Positions 1 to 5,446 of a stretch of 5,824 nucleotides of DNA are shown piece by piece (position 1 is the first letter of the stretch; each line of letters begins with the position of its first letter). The stretch is from RGIG7213 sp045636245 (GTDB lineage: Bacteria; Bacillota; Clostridia; Oscillospirales; CAG-272): assembly GCA_045636245.1 (NCBI GenBank), contig JAZTXA010000165.1, positions 1 through 5,824 on the forward strand, given 5' to 3'. A program made the translations under genes and the position numbers. The notes beneath the pieces were generated by a model. That model saw nothing but the letters and a program-made list of their open reading frames with translations. It did not search any database and was not told the DNA's origin.

Positions 1-30
1 GTCTTCCTAAGACCGCTTGGCCTCCGACTT
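1..30 (-). other. Untrimmed MGI/BGISEQ sequencing adapter (artefact)
   Basis: Read on the minus strand, these 30 bases begin AAGTCGGAGGCCAAGCGG and end TTAGGAAGAC. As I recall it, this is the first 30 of the 32 bases of the standard DNBSEQ library adapter, with no mismatch. A chance match of this length is essentially impossible, so this is library-construction sequence assembled onto a contig end and not genomic DNA. It keeps the reading frame of the adjacent foldase gene open and adds about nine false residues to its C-terminus. The first genuine base is about position 31; the A at 30 on the minus strand could belong to either. Confidence 0.95.
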
Positions 31-1469
31 ACCTTGTGTGTTTCTTCAAACTTCAAGAAGTTTTCGCTGAAGTTTTCGCCCGACACCTGTTTTTGCGTTC
101 TTGCAAGTGCGGAGGGTAAACCGTTTTCAAAGAATGTTATAAGATGATAGCCCATCTCTGATTTTATCACCGCATAGTCGCCCTTAACAGCTCCGCCGAA
201 TGCCCAATCTGCAAGCTCGGGGTACGATTCTTTAAGATCTTTCTCTGTATAATTCTCAAAAAGGCCGCCCAAGTAGCAGTTCATTTTGTCCTCGGAGTAA
301 GTTAAGGCAAGCTCTGCAAATTTTTCCTCGCTCTTATCCTTTTCCCAAAGTGCTTTTATTTCATTCGCTTTCGCTTCTGCCGCCGCATCGGAACCGTATG
401 TATCGGCTGTGAAAAGGATGTGGCGTGCAGTAACCGTGTCAAGCATATCGCGTTCCGTAAGCTTTGTCAGAAGATATACCGTATAGGATTCTGTTGTGGG
501 GTTGTGATAAACAAATGTTTCGTTTACCTCTCTTTTTTCGTCAAACAGCCATTCTGTAACTATATCACCCTCAGAATACGCATAGTCGTTTGCAAACGAT
601 GCATCGTAAACCTGCGTTATCTGGTCATCCGTAAGCTCGGGATTCATATCCTTGATGTTTGCGTAAAGCAGTTCGGTAAATTCATCGGAATTTTTCGCTT
701 CCGCCAGAAGATTTGCATAACTTTCTGCCACGCTCTGTGACATTGTTGAAGATTCCGCGTCGCTGTAAGGAAGCTCAAGACAGCGGAAGCTTACTGTTGA
801 AAAGTGCTTGTAGTATTTATCGTAATACTCCTCAAGCTCCGTGCCCTCGAGCATATCATTGTGTCTTGTCACGTATTCGTATTTTATTGCGATAAAGTCA
901 AGCTCAAGACAGCGGAGAATGTCAGCATTTGTCACACCCGTGCCGTATTTTGAAGCATCCATTGCCTCTGCTTTTTCGGCAAGGGCTGATTTTTCGCCGT
1001 CTGTTATCTTAACATCGCCGAGAAGTGCGGCTTCAGCCAAAACGAGATTCTGATTTATCTGATTGACTGTGTTGTTCATGAAGAAATCGTACCAGGTGGA
1101 ATCCTGATTATACTGATCGTTCAAGTCCTTTGTGATGTCGGGGTACATATTCAGCTCTTTAAGCTGTTCGTCGTACAGCTCTACAAATCCGTAGTAGCCG
1201 TCGTAGAAGTAATACGTGTACATCGCCAGGTCAACCTTGTAATTTTCACTTGACATTACGACAGTGCCCGCTTTATATTCGTTCGATGCCTTATATTTGT
1301 TATTAGCCACAATGATACAAGTCGTGACGATGGCGGCGACAAGCACGACAGCTGCCGCAATTATCGTGAAGCGTTTGATAAACGCACGCTTTTTTTCAGC
1401 CTTTTGCGCTGCCTGACGTTCCCGTCTTATTTCTTTATGCTTTTCCTGAACCGATTTGTTTTTACTCAT
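1..1469 (-). CDS. Membrane-anchored parvulin-type peptidyl-prolyl isomerase, 3' end missing
   Basis: This is a predicted extracytoplasmic foldase that catalyses cis-trans isomerisation of prolyl bonds in exported proteins. It reads ATG at 1469 to the window edge without a stop. Residues 1-33 are highly charged (Lys/Arg/Glu), and residues 34-54 form one hydrophobic helix with no lipobox, so I infer a type II anchor with the rest outside the cell. A SurA/PrsA-like helical region follows (about 70-220). Residues 225-336 look like a degenerate parvulin unit, and 348-447 are an intact rotamase domain with ARHILF (His350), LGG (400-402) and GYHLITF (His442). Residues 481-489 are adapter-encoded, so genuine coding covers about 31-1469. 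By comparison with the upstream paralogue, only about ten residues are lost. It is the second gene of the operon, 12 bp after the lipoprotein gene, with a good ribosome site. Class confidence is high; which substrate it folds is unknown. Confidence 0.9.
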   Translation of the reverse strand, partial: MSKNKSVQEKHKEIRRERQAAQKAEKKRAFIKRFTIIAAAVVLVAAIVTTCIIVANNKYKASNEYKAGTVVMSSENYKVDLAMYTYYFYDGYYGFVELYDEQLKELNMYPDITKDLNDQYNQDSTWYDFFMNNTVNQINQNLVLAEAALLGDVKITDGEKSALAEKAEAMDASKYGTGVTNADILRCLELDFIAIKYEYVTRHNDMLEGTELEEYYDKYYKHFSTVSFRCLELPYSDAESSTMSQSVAESYANLLAEAKNSDEFTELLYANIKDMNPELTDDQITQVYDASFANDYAYSEGDIVTEWLFDEKREVNETFVYHNPTTESYTVYLLTKLTERDMLDTVTARHILFTADTYGSDAAAEAKANEIKALWEKDKSEEKFAELALTYSEDKMNCYLGGLFENYTEKDLKESYPELADWAFGGAVKGDYAVIKSEMGYHLITFFENGLPSALARTQKQVSGENFSENFLKFEETHKVSRRPSGLRK

Positions 1470-1476
1470 ATATAAA

Positions 1477-1480
1477 CTCC
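1477..1480 (-). promoter_or_regulatory. Ribosome binding site of membrane-anchored foldase gene
   Basis: GGAG on the minus strand lies 7 bases before the ATG at 1469. It sits in the 12-bp gap after the TAA of the upstream lipoprotein gene. This supports both the chosen start and co-transcription with that gene. Confidence 0.75.
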
Positions 1481-1481
1481 G

Positions 1482-2942
1482 TTAAATATCAAGCGCTTTT
1501 TCAAATGCTTCGTCGATTGTGTATTTGAAATCTTTTTCCATCTGCTCATATACAGCCTCAATTCTTGCCGTTTCAACAGCGGATTTTACCGTCGCAAGGT
1601 ACTGGGGAAGTCCCTTTGAAACGTAATACATTATGTGGTAGCCGTATGTGGTTTTAACAATTTCAACATCGCCCGTCACACGCTTTTCGTCAAATGCCCA
1701 GTCTTCAAATTCTTTGACCATCTGACCCTTGGGGAAGTTTGCGTAAAGACCGCCTGTTGAGGCTGAGCCTGTATCTGTGGTATACTTTTCGGCAAGCTTT
1801 CCGAATGTTTCAGCCGTTTTGTCCGAAGCATTGAACTCGTCAAGTATTTCCTTTGCCTTTGCTTCCTCTTCAACGAGAATATGGCGCACGCTTGCAGTAG
1901 CTTCCTCGTCTGTATACGGTGCTTTTACAAGCATACCGAAGTGAACAGTCTTGTCTTTTTCAGACCATATCACCGTTGTTTCACCGTCAACTCTTTCTTC
2001 AGCAAAAGCCCAGTCAAGTATCTCAAAGCCTTCTTCGTAGGTAAGTGCCGTGTATGCGCAGGAATTCTTCTGATAATCAATATCTTCCTTTGATGCTGAG
2101 GAGTCCATTTCCTTTACGTATTCCTCAACAACTGCCTTGAATTGGTCTGTCGTGGTACAAGACTTCAGCTTGTCTGCGTACTTTTCTGCCTGCTCCTTTG
2201 TAGGAAGCGTAACAGCTGTTGTTTCCGTGTTCGTTTCGTCGCCCGTTGTGTACTTTATGGGCAGGTAGTTGATGTCGATCATCGTATAGTTCTTTTTGTT
2301 TTTCTCAAATTCCGCCGCTATCTCATCATCGGTAGCTTCGGGATTTGTGTCATTGATTTGCTTTCTGTACTTGTCGGCAAGTGCGCTTACCTCATAGCAT
2401 TTTCTTGCGATATCCTTTGTAAGGTACGTAATGCCGTCGGGCGCTTTATATTCGTCAGCCTTCGTCTGTACATCTGCAATTTCATCGTCGGTAAGTGTGA
2501 CGCCCGCTTTTTTTGCACCCTCTGCAACAAGATAATAGTATTCAAGATAGCCCTTCATCTCACTTTTAAGATAGTCATGCCATGTCTGATCCATCATTGC
2601 ATACTGCTCTTTGAGAGTATATTTGTAGTCGGGTATCTCACCGCCGTAATACGTCAGAGTGCTACCGTACTGATTAACTATGGTCTGCGCCAGATCATAC
2701 AGGAAGAAATAATATTCAGCACCCGTGATGCTCACATCGCCGACTGTTGCGGCTGTTTTTGCAAGCTCCTCTTCTGTCGGAAGCTCAACGGGTGTTTTAG
2801 GCTTAGTTTCTTCCTCGGGTGCTGTCGTTATTGACGAAAGATCCGATGTATCCTTTGATTCGTAAACAACTGTGCATGCGCTCATTCCCAATGATACAGC
2901 GGCAAGTGCGCCCGCAATCAGTCTTAATTTCATTTTTTTCAC
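1482..2942 (-). CDS. PrsA-like lipoprotein, parvulin-type peptidyl-prolyl isomerase
   Basis: This is a 486-residue predicted surface foldase, tethered by lipid to the outer face of the membrane, that would help exported proteins fold. Residues 1-23 are a lipoprotein signal: Lys/Arg-rich start, hydrophobic core, then MSAC with the lipidated Cys23 (Met at -3 is slightly unusual). A Thr/Glu/Pro-rich linker (24-65) is followed by a SurA_N-like helical region (about 66-215). Residues 220-340 look like a degenerate parvulin unit. Residues 351-442 are an intact rotamase domain with VRHILVEE (His354), STGGLY (Gly397-398), EFEDWAF and TYGYHIMYY (His436). The start is GTG: AAAGGA lies 11 bases upstream of it but 20 from the in-frame ATG at codon 4, so GTG fits better. 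It is the first gene of a two-gene operon behind its own strong promoter. It resembles PrsA in architecture, but I do not assign that symbol because several paralogues are usual in Clostridia. Confidence 0.92.
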   Translation of the reverse strand: MKKMKLRLIAGALAAVSLGMSACTVVYESKDTSDLSSITTAPEEETKPKTPVELPTEEELAKTAATVGDVSITGAEYYFFLYDLAQTIVNQYGSTLTYYGGEIPDYKYTLKEQYAMMDQTWHDYLKSEMKGYLEYYYLVAEGAKKAGVTLTDDEIADVQTKADEYKAPDGITYLTKDIARKCYEVSALADKYRKQINDTNPEATDDEIAAEFEKNKKNYTMIDINYLPIKYTTGDETNTETTAVTLPTKEQAEKYADKLKSCTTTDQFKAVVEEYVKEMDSSASKEDIDYQKNSCAYTALTYEEGFEILDWAFAEERVDGETTVIWSEKDKTVHFGMLVKAPYTDEEATASVRHILVEEEAKAKEILDEFNASDKTAETFGKLAEKYTTDTGSASTGGLYANFPKGQMVKEFEDWAFDEKRVTGDVEIVKTTYGYHIMYYVSKGLPQYLATVKSAVETARIEAVYEQMEKDFKYTIDEAFEKALDI

Positions 2943-2953
2943 TGTAATGAATA

Positions 2954-2959
2954 TCCTTT
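2954..2959 (-). promoter_or_regulatory. Ribosome binding site of PrsA-like lipoprotein gene
   Basis: AAAGGA on the minus strand lies 11 bases before the GTG at 2942 and 20 bases before the next in-frame ATG at 2933. The spacing favours the GTG start, although it is on the long side. Confidence 0.6.
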
Positions 2960-2976
2960 CGGTTATAGATATACCA

Positions 2977-3006
2977 ATTATACATTACCGAAATTTAACG
3001 TGTCAA
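2977..3006 (-). promoter_or_regulatory. Sigma-A type promoter of the foldase operon
   Basis: On the minus strand, TTGACA (3006-3001) and TATAAT (2982-2977) are both perfect consensus boxes separated by 18 bp. Transcription would start near 2970, giving a leader of about 28 bases that contains the AAAGGA ribosome site. The match implies strong, housekeeping-type expression of the two foldase genes. Confidence 0.85.
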
Positions 3007-3118
3007 CGGGTAAAATGTAAATTCAAATTATTGTTGCTTGCAAAACAGTTCATTGCTCCTAAAAAAACAAATGCTCGAAGTTTGATAGGGATACATCGTA
3101 TAATATTGATATTTTTAT

Positions 3119-3139
3119 AATATTTTTTTAAAAAATATT
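3119..3139. repeat. AT-rich perfect palindrome, possible UP element
   Basis: AATATTTTTT and AAAAAATATT form 10-base arms around a single central T. The right arm runs into the -35 box of the plus-strand promoter (3138). The T7-A6 tracts immediately upstream of -35 are of the kind that bind the RNA polymerase alpha subunit or bend DNA. A hairpin role is less likely, as no G-C pairs are present. The identification is inferred from position and composition only. Confidence 0.45.
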
Positions 3140-3166
3140 GACAAAATTCGTCAAACATATTATACT
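3138..3166 (+). promoter_or_regulatory. Sigma-A type promoter of DUF975-like gene
   Basis: TTGACA (3138-3143), a 17-bp spacer, then TATACT (3161-3166, five of six consensus bases). Transcription would start near 3173, about 44 bases before the ATG. Together with the minus-strand promoter at 2977-3006 it makes a divergent pair about 130 bp apart. GTCAA at 3150-3154 forms an inverted repeat with the TTGAC of the -35 box (7-bp gap) and could be an operator, but half of that repeat is simply the consensus box. Confidence 0.8.
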
Positions 3167-3200
3167 GTATTCGGGTCAATAAATATTCTATTATGTAGAG

Positions 3201-3206
3201 AAGGAG
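3201..3206 (+). promoter_or_regulatory. Ribosome binding site of DUF975-like gene
   Basis: AAGGAG is a strong Shine-Dalgarno sequence 10 bases before the ATG at 3217. A second in-frame ATG at 3223 would be 16 bases away, so the first start is preferred. Confidence 0.8.
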
Positions 3207-3216
3207 ATATCAAACT

Positions 3217-3963
3217 ATGTTAATGACCATTTACACTCGCGCATTTAAAGTTCTTGCAAAAAAACCGTTTAAGCTGTGGGGGATTTCTTTATTATCTATC
3301 TTTTTAAGTTACGTGCTCAGCAGCTTGTGCGGTTTGGCTATTCCCGTTCTCGGTATTGGTATAAGCTTGCTCATCAGCACTTCTATGACGATGATCTTTC
3401 TTATGGGTTATCGCGGAGAAGATGTCAACACGACTCAACTCTTTACATGCTTTAAGAATTGGGAAACAATTAAACGTGTTTTGCTTGGTTTGGGTTGGAT
3501 GTATTTGTGGATCTTTATATGGGCGCTCATTCCCATTGTAGGTCCGATCTTTGCGATCGTTCGTACATACCAGTATCGCTTGACACCTTATATTCTGGTG
3601 TTTGAGCCTGAGGTTCCCATAACAGAAGCAATCAAAATTTCCACTCAAAAGACAAAAGGCTATAAGCTGCAGATGTGGTTGGCTGATTTTGTATACGTTA
3701 TTATTTGCTTTGTAGTATTTTTGGTATTGGGATTATTAAGCAATATTCCCGTAATAGGCATTCTGTTTGTGTTAATATTTGTTGTATGTTATCTTGCCGT
3801 TTTAGCATTCGGATATCTTTTTGCAGGATTGGTAAAAGCTGCATTTTATGAAGAGATTACCGGCGCGACCGTAAGTTTTTGCTCTGTCTGCGGAACAAAG
3901 ATATCCGCTGATGCAGGATTCTGCCCGCGCTGCGGCACACCTACTAAACAGACTATACGATAA
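3217..3963 (+). CDS. DUF975-like integral membrane protein with C-terminal zinc ribbon
   Basis: This is a 248-residue membrane protein whose function I do not know. About five hydrophobic segments are visible, near residues 20-40, 42-64, 90-115, 155-175 and 178-206. Between the third and fourth, the stretch with YRLTPYILVFEPE, then TEAIKIS and KTKGYK (120-150), matches my memory of the DUF975 signature in Firmicutes membrane proteins. The C-terminus adds a short zinc ribbon: Cys222-x2-Cys225, ten residues, Cys236-x2-Cys239 (FCSVCGTK, FCPRCGTP), expected to bind one zinc in the cytoplasm. It stands alone between its own promoter and a terminator. Leucine codons differ from the neighbours: by hand count 19 of 33 are TTA or TTG, against 2 of 25 in the downstream proA, which hints at a different origin or expression level. 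The DUF975 link is from memory and less certain than the membrane and zinc-ribbon calls. Confidence 0.85.
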   Translation: MLMTIYTRAFKVLAKKPFKLWGISLLSIFLSYVLSSLCGLAIPVLGIGISLLISTSMTMIFLMGYRGEDVNTTQLFTCFKNWETIKRVLLGLGWMYLWIFIWALIPIVGPIFAIVRTYQYRLTPYILVFEPEVPITEAIKISTQKTKGYKLQMWLADFVYVIICFVVFLVLGLLSNIPVIGILFVLIFVVCYLAVLAFGYLFAGLVKAAFYEEITGATVSFCSVCGTKISADAGFCPRCGTPTKQTIR

Positions 3964-3998
3964 AATACCGAAGTAGGCAAACAAAAACACAAATTTTT

Positions 3999-4036
3999 AA
4001 AACCCCTGTTTCATCCTTGAATGGAACAGGGGTTTT
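3999..4036 (+). terminator. Strong hairpin terminator after DUF975-like gene
   Basis: Arms of 16 bases (3999-4014 and 4021-4036) pair with one G-U wobble around the 6-base loop CCTTGA. The stem core is ACCCCTGTT with AACAGGGGT. It begins 35 bases after the stop codon. There is no separate T-run after the stem: the four Ts are its closing base pairs, followed by GCAG. It should still end transcription from the membrane-protein gene and insulate proA. Confidence 0.85.
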
Positions 4037-4060
4037 GCAGTTCAATTTGCAAAATATATC

Positions 4061-4090
4061 TTGACTAATATAGATATATTATGGTAAAAT
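4061..4090 (+). promoter_or_regulatory. Probable proA promoter with extended -10
   Basis: TTGACT (4061-4066) is followed after 18 bp by TAAAAT (4085-4090), preceded by TGG (4082-4084), which fits an extended -10 (TGn). Transcription would start near 4097, giving a leader of about 100 bases to the proA start at 4199. A TATAAT at 4090-4095 is better by itself but would be 23 bp from the -35 box. The leader contains no T-box motif that I can recognise. Confidence 0.65.
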
Positions 4091-4176
4091 ATAATGAGTT
4101 GATTTGGGATTGGACGGGCGATTATCAATCATCAATACATCACCACCCCGAATATGAAAACCTTGTAACCGAATGA
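4081..4176 (+). CDS. Possible 31-codon small open frame ahead of proA
   Basis: ATG at 4081 opens 31 codons ending in TGA at 4174-4176. The peptide begins MVKYNELIWDWTGDY and contains IHHHPEYEN, a composition that looks protein-like, with two Trp and three consecutive His. I do not recognise it. Against it: no Shine-Dalgarno sequence lies upstream, the ATG overlaps the predicted -10 region of the proA promoter (so the proA transcript would start after it), and an open frame this short is common by chance. It has one proline codon, so it is not an obvious proline attenuator leader. Its stop lies 22 bases before the proA start. Confidence 0.2.
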   Translation: MVKYNELIWDWTGDYQSSIHHHPEYENLVTE

Positions 4177-4187
4177 AATGAATTTAA

Positions 4188-4192
4188 TGGAG
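4188..4192 (+). promoter_or_regulatory. Ribosome binding site that sets the proA start
   Basis: TGGAG lies 6 bases before the ATG at 4199. The upstream in-frame ATGs at 4178 and 4187 have no purine-rich site in front of them. This favours a 415-residue ProA over the 422-residue reading. Confidence 0.7.
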
Positions 4193-4198
4193 AACATT

Positions 4199-5446
4199 AT
4201 GGAAAACACTCTTGTTTTTGAAAGATGCACCGAGGCGAAAAATGCTGCCGCCGCACTTTCCGCATCCTCAAGCGAGGTAAGAAATAATGCCCTTGAAGAA
4301 ATCGCAAAGGCACTTGAGGAAAACTGTGAAAAGATTTTACAAGAAAACAAAAAAGATATAGAAAAGGCAGCCGAAAACGGCGTAAAGGAAACGATGATAG
4401 ACCGTCTGACACTGACGGAAAGCCGAATTTTTGCAATTGCAAATTCGGTAAGAAAGCTTATTGCACTTCCCGATCCGCTGGGCACAGGCGAGGTATCGGT
4501 GCGCCCGAACGGGCTTAAAATAACGAGGGTGAATGTCCCCCTCGGCACGATAGGCATCATTTACGAGGCACGCCCGAATGTGACAGCCGATGCCGCCGCT
4601 ATTTGTATCAAAACGGGCAACACGGCAGTGCTGCGCGGCGGTAAGGAAGCGTTTAATTCAAACCGCTGTATCTGTGCTGTCATGCGCGAAGCTGTCAAAA
4701 AGGCGGGGCTTCCCGAGGGCTGCATCTGCTTTATTGACGATCCCGACCGTTCATCAAGCATCGCACTTATGGGCGCTGTCGGTCTTATCGACGTGCTTAT
4801 CCCCCGCGGCGGCAAGGGACTTATAAAGTCGGTGTGCGAAAACGCATCCGTGCCTGTAATTGAAACGGGTGCGGGTAACTGCCACGTTTACGTTGAAAAA
4901 AGTGCCGATATTGATATGGCTGTTAAGGTGTGCACAAACGCAAAGGTCAGCCGTCCGTCCGTTTGCAACGCGGCAGAAACGCTGCTTTGCGATGAAGCTG
5001 TCGCAAAGGAATTTTTACCGCTTTTTAAGGCTGAGGTTGACAAATACAATGTCGAGCTTCGCGGATGTGAAAAAACGTGCCGGATACTTGAAGGTATTAC
5101 ACCTGCAACAGATGAGGATTTTTATACCGAATATAACGATTACATCATGTCGGTGAAGGTCGTGTCGGATGTAAAAGAAGCGGTTGAGCACATAAACCGC
5201 CATTCAACGCATCACAGCGAGGCAATAATGACGAAGGATATTGACTCTGCCGACTATTTTACAAAAAATATCGATTCCGCCGCAGTATACGTAAACGCAT
5301 CGACCCGCTTTACAGACGGTGAAGAGTTCGGCTTCGGTGCCGAAATCGGCATTTCAACACAGAAAATGCATGCAAGAGGCCCGATGGGTCCCGAACAGCT
5401 TACAAGCATTAAATATATAATCGAAGGGAAAGGACAAATAAGATAA
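4199..5446 (+). CDS. proA: Gamma-glutamyl phosphate reductase (glutamate-5-semialdehyde dehydrogenase)
   Basis: ProA catalyses the second step of proline synthesis in the cytoplasm: NADPH-dependent reduction of L-glutamyl 5-phosphate to glutamate 5-semialdehyde, which cyclises to pyrroline-5-carboxylate. The 415 residues (from ATG 4199) match the usual family length; E. coli ProA has 417. Family motifs appear in order: PLGTIGIIYEARPNVT (114-129), VLRGGKEAFNSN (144-155), IPRGGKGLI (201-209), ETGAGNCHVYV (222-232), the catalytic-cysteine motif SRPSVCNAAETL with Cys256, and the C-terminal EFGFGAEIGISTQKMHARGPMG. No frameshift or missing key residue is seen. In-frame ATGs at 4178 and 4187 would give up to 422 residues but lack a ribosome site. 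It has its own promoter, and no proB lies upstream in the window. Its TAA overlaps the ATG of the following gene by one base, so the two are probably translated together. Confidence 0.97.
   Translation: MENTLVFERCTEAKNAAAALSASSSEVRNNALEEIAKALEENCEKILQENKKDIEKAAENGVKETMIDRLTLTESRIFAIANSVRKLIALPDPLGTGEVSVRPNGLKITRVNVPLGTIGIIYEARPNVTADAAAICIKTGNTAVLRGGKEAFNSNRCICAVMREAVKKAGLPEGCICFIDDPDRSSSIALMGAVGLIDVLIPRGGKGLIKSVCENASVPVIETGAGNCHVYVEKSADIDMAVKVCTNAKVSRPSVCNAAETLLCDEAVAKEFLPLFKAEVDKYNVELRGCEKTCRILEGITPATDEDFYTEYNDYIMSVKVVSDVKEAVEHINRHSTHHSEAIMTKDIDSADYFTKNIDSAAVYVNASTRFTDGEEFGFGAEIGISTQKMHARGPMGPEQLTSIKYIIEGKGQIR
5429..5434 (+). promoter_or_regulatory. Ribosome binding site of YlbF-like gene, inside proA
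   Basis: AAAGGA lies within the last codons of proA, 11 bases before the ATG at 5446. With the TAATG stop/start overlap it points to translational coupling. Confidence 0.55.

Noticed and set aside
2142..2834. Open frame of 230 codons on the plus strand
   Set aside because: It lies wholly antisense to the PrsA-like lipoprotein gene, has a Cys/Phe/Arg-rich nonsense composition and has no ribosome site. It is a shadow of that gene.
3003..3053. 16-codon minus-strand frame starting ATG at 3053, with AGGAG at 3056-3060
   Set aside because: The AGGAG is only 2 bases from the ATG, too close for initiation, and the frame ends inside the -35 box of the foldase promoter.
3099..3121. Extra TATAAT boxes at 3099-3104 and 3116-3121 as further promoters
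   Set aside because: Neither has a -35 box at a workable distance. They are expected by chance in such AT-rich sequence.
4097..4198. T-box or amino-acid riboswitch upstream of proA
   Set aside because: The leader is only about 100 bases, has no T-box consensus and no terminator/antiterminator pair.
4132..4560. Open frame of 142 codons on the minus strand over the proA start
   Set aside because: It is antisense to the strongly conserved proA coding region and has a Ser/Phe/Ile-rich composition typical of a shadow frame.
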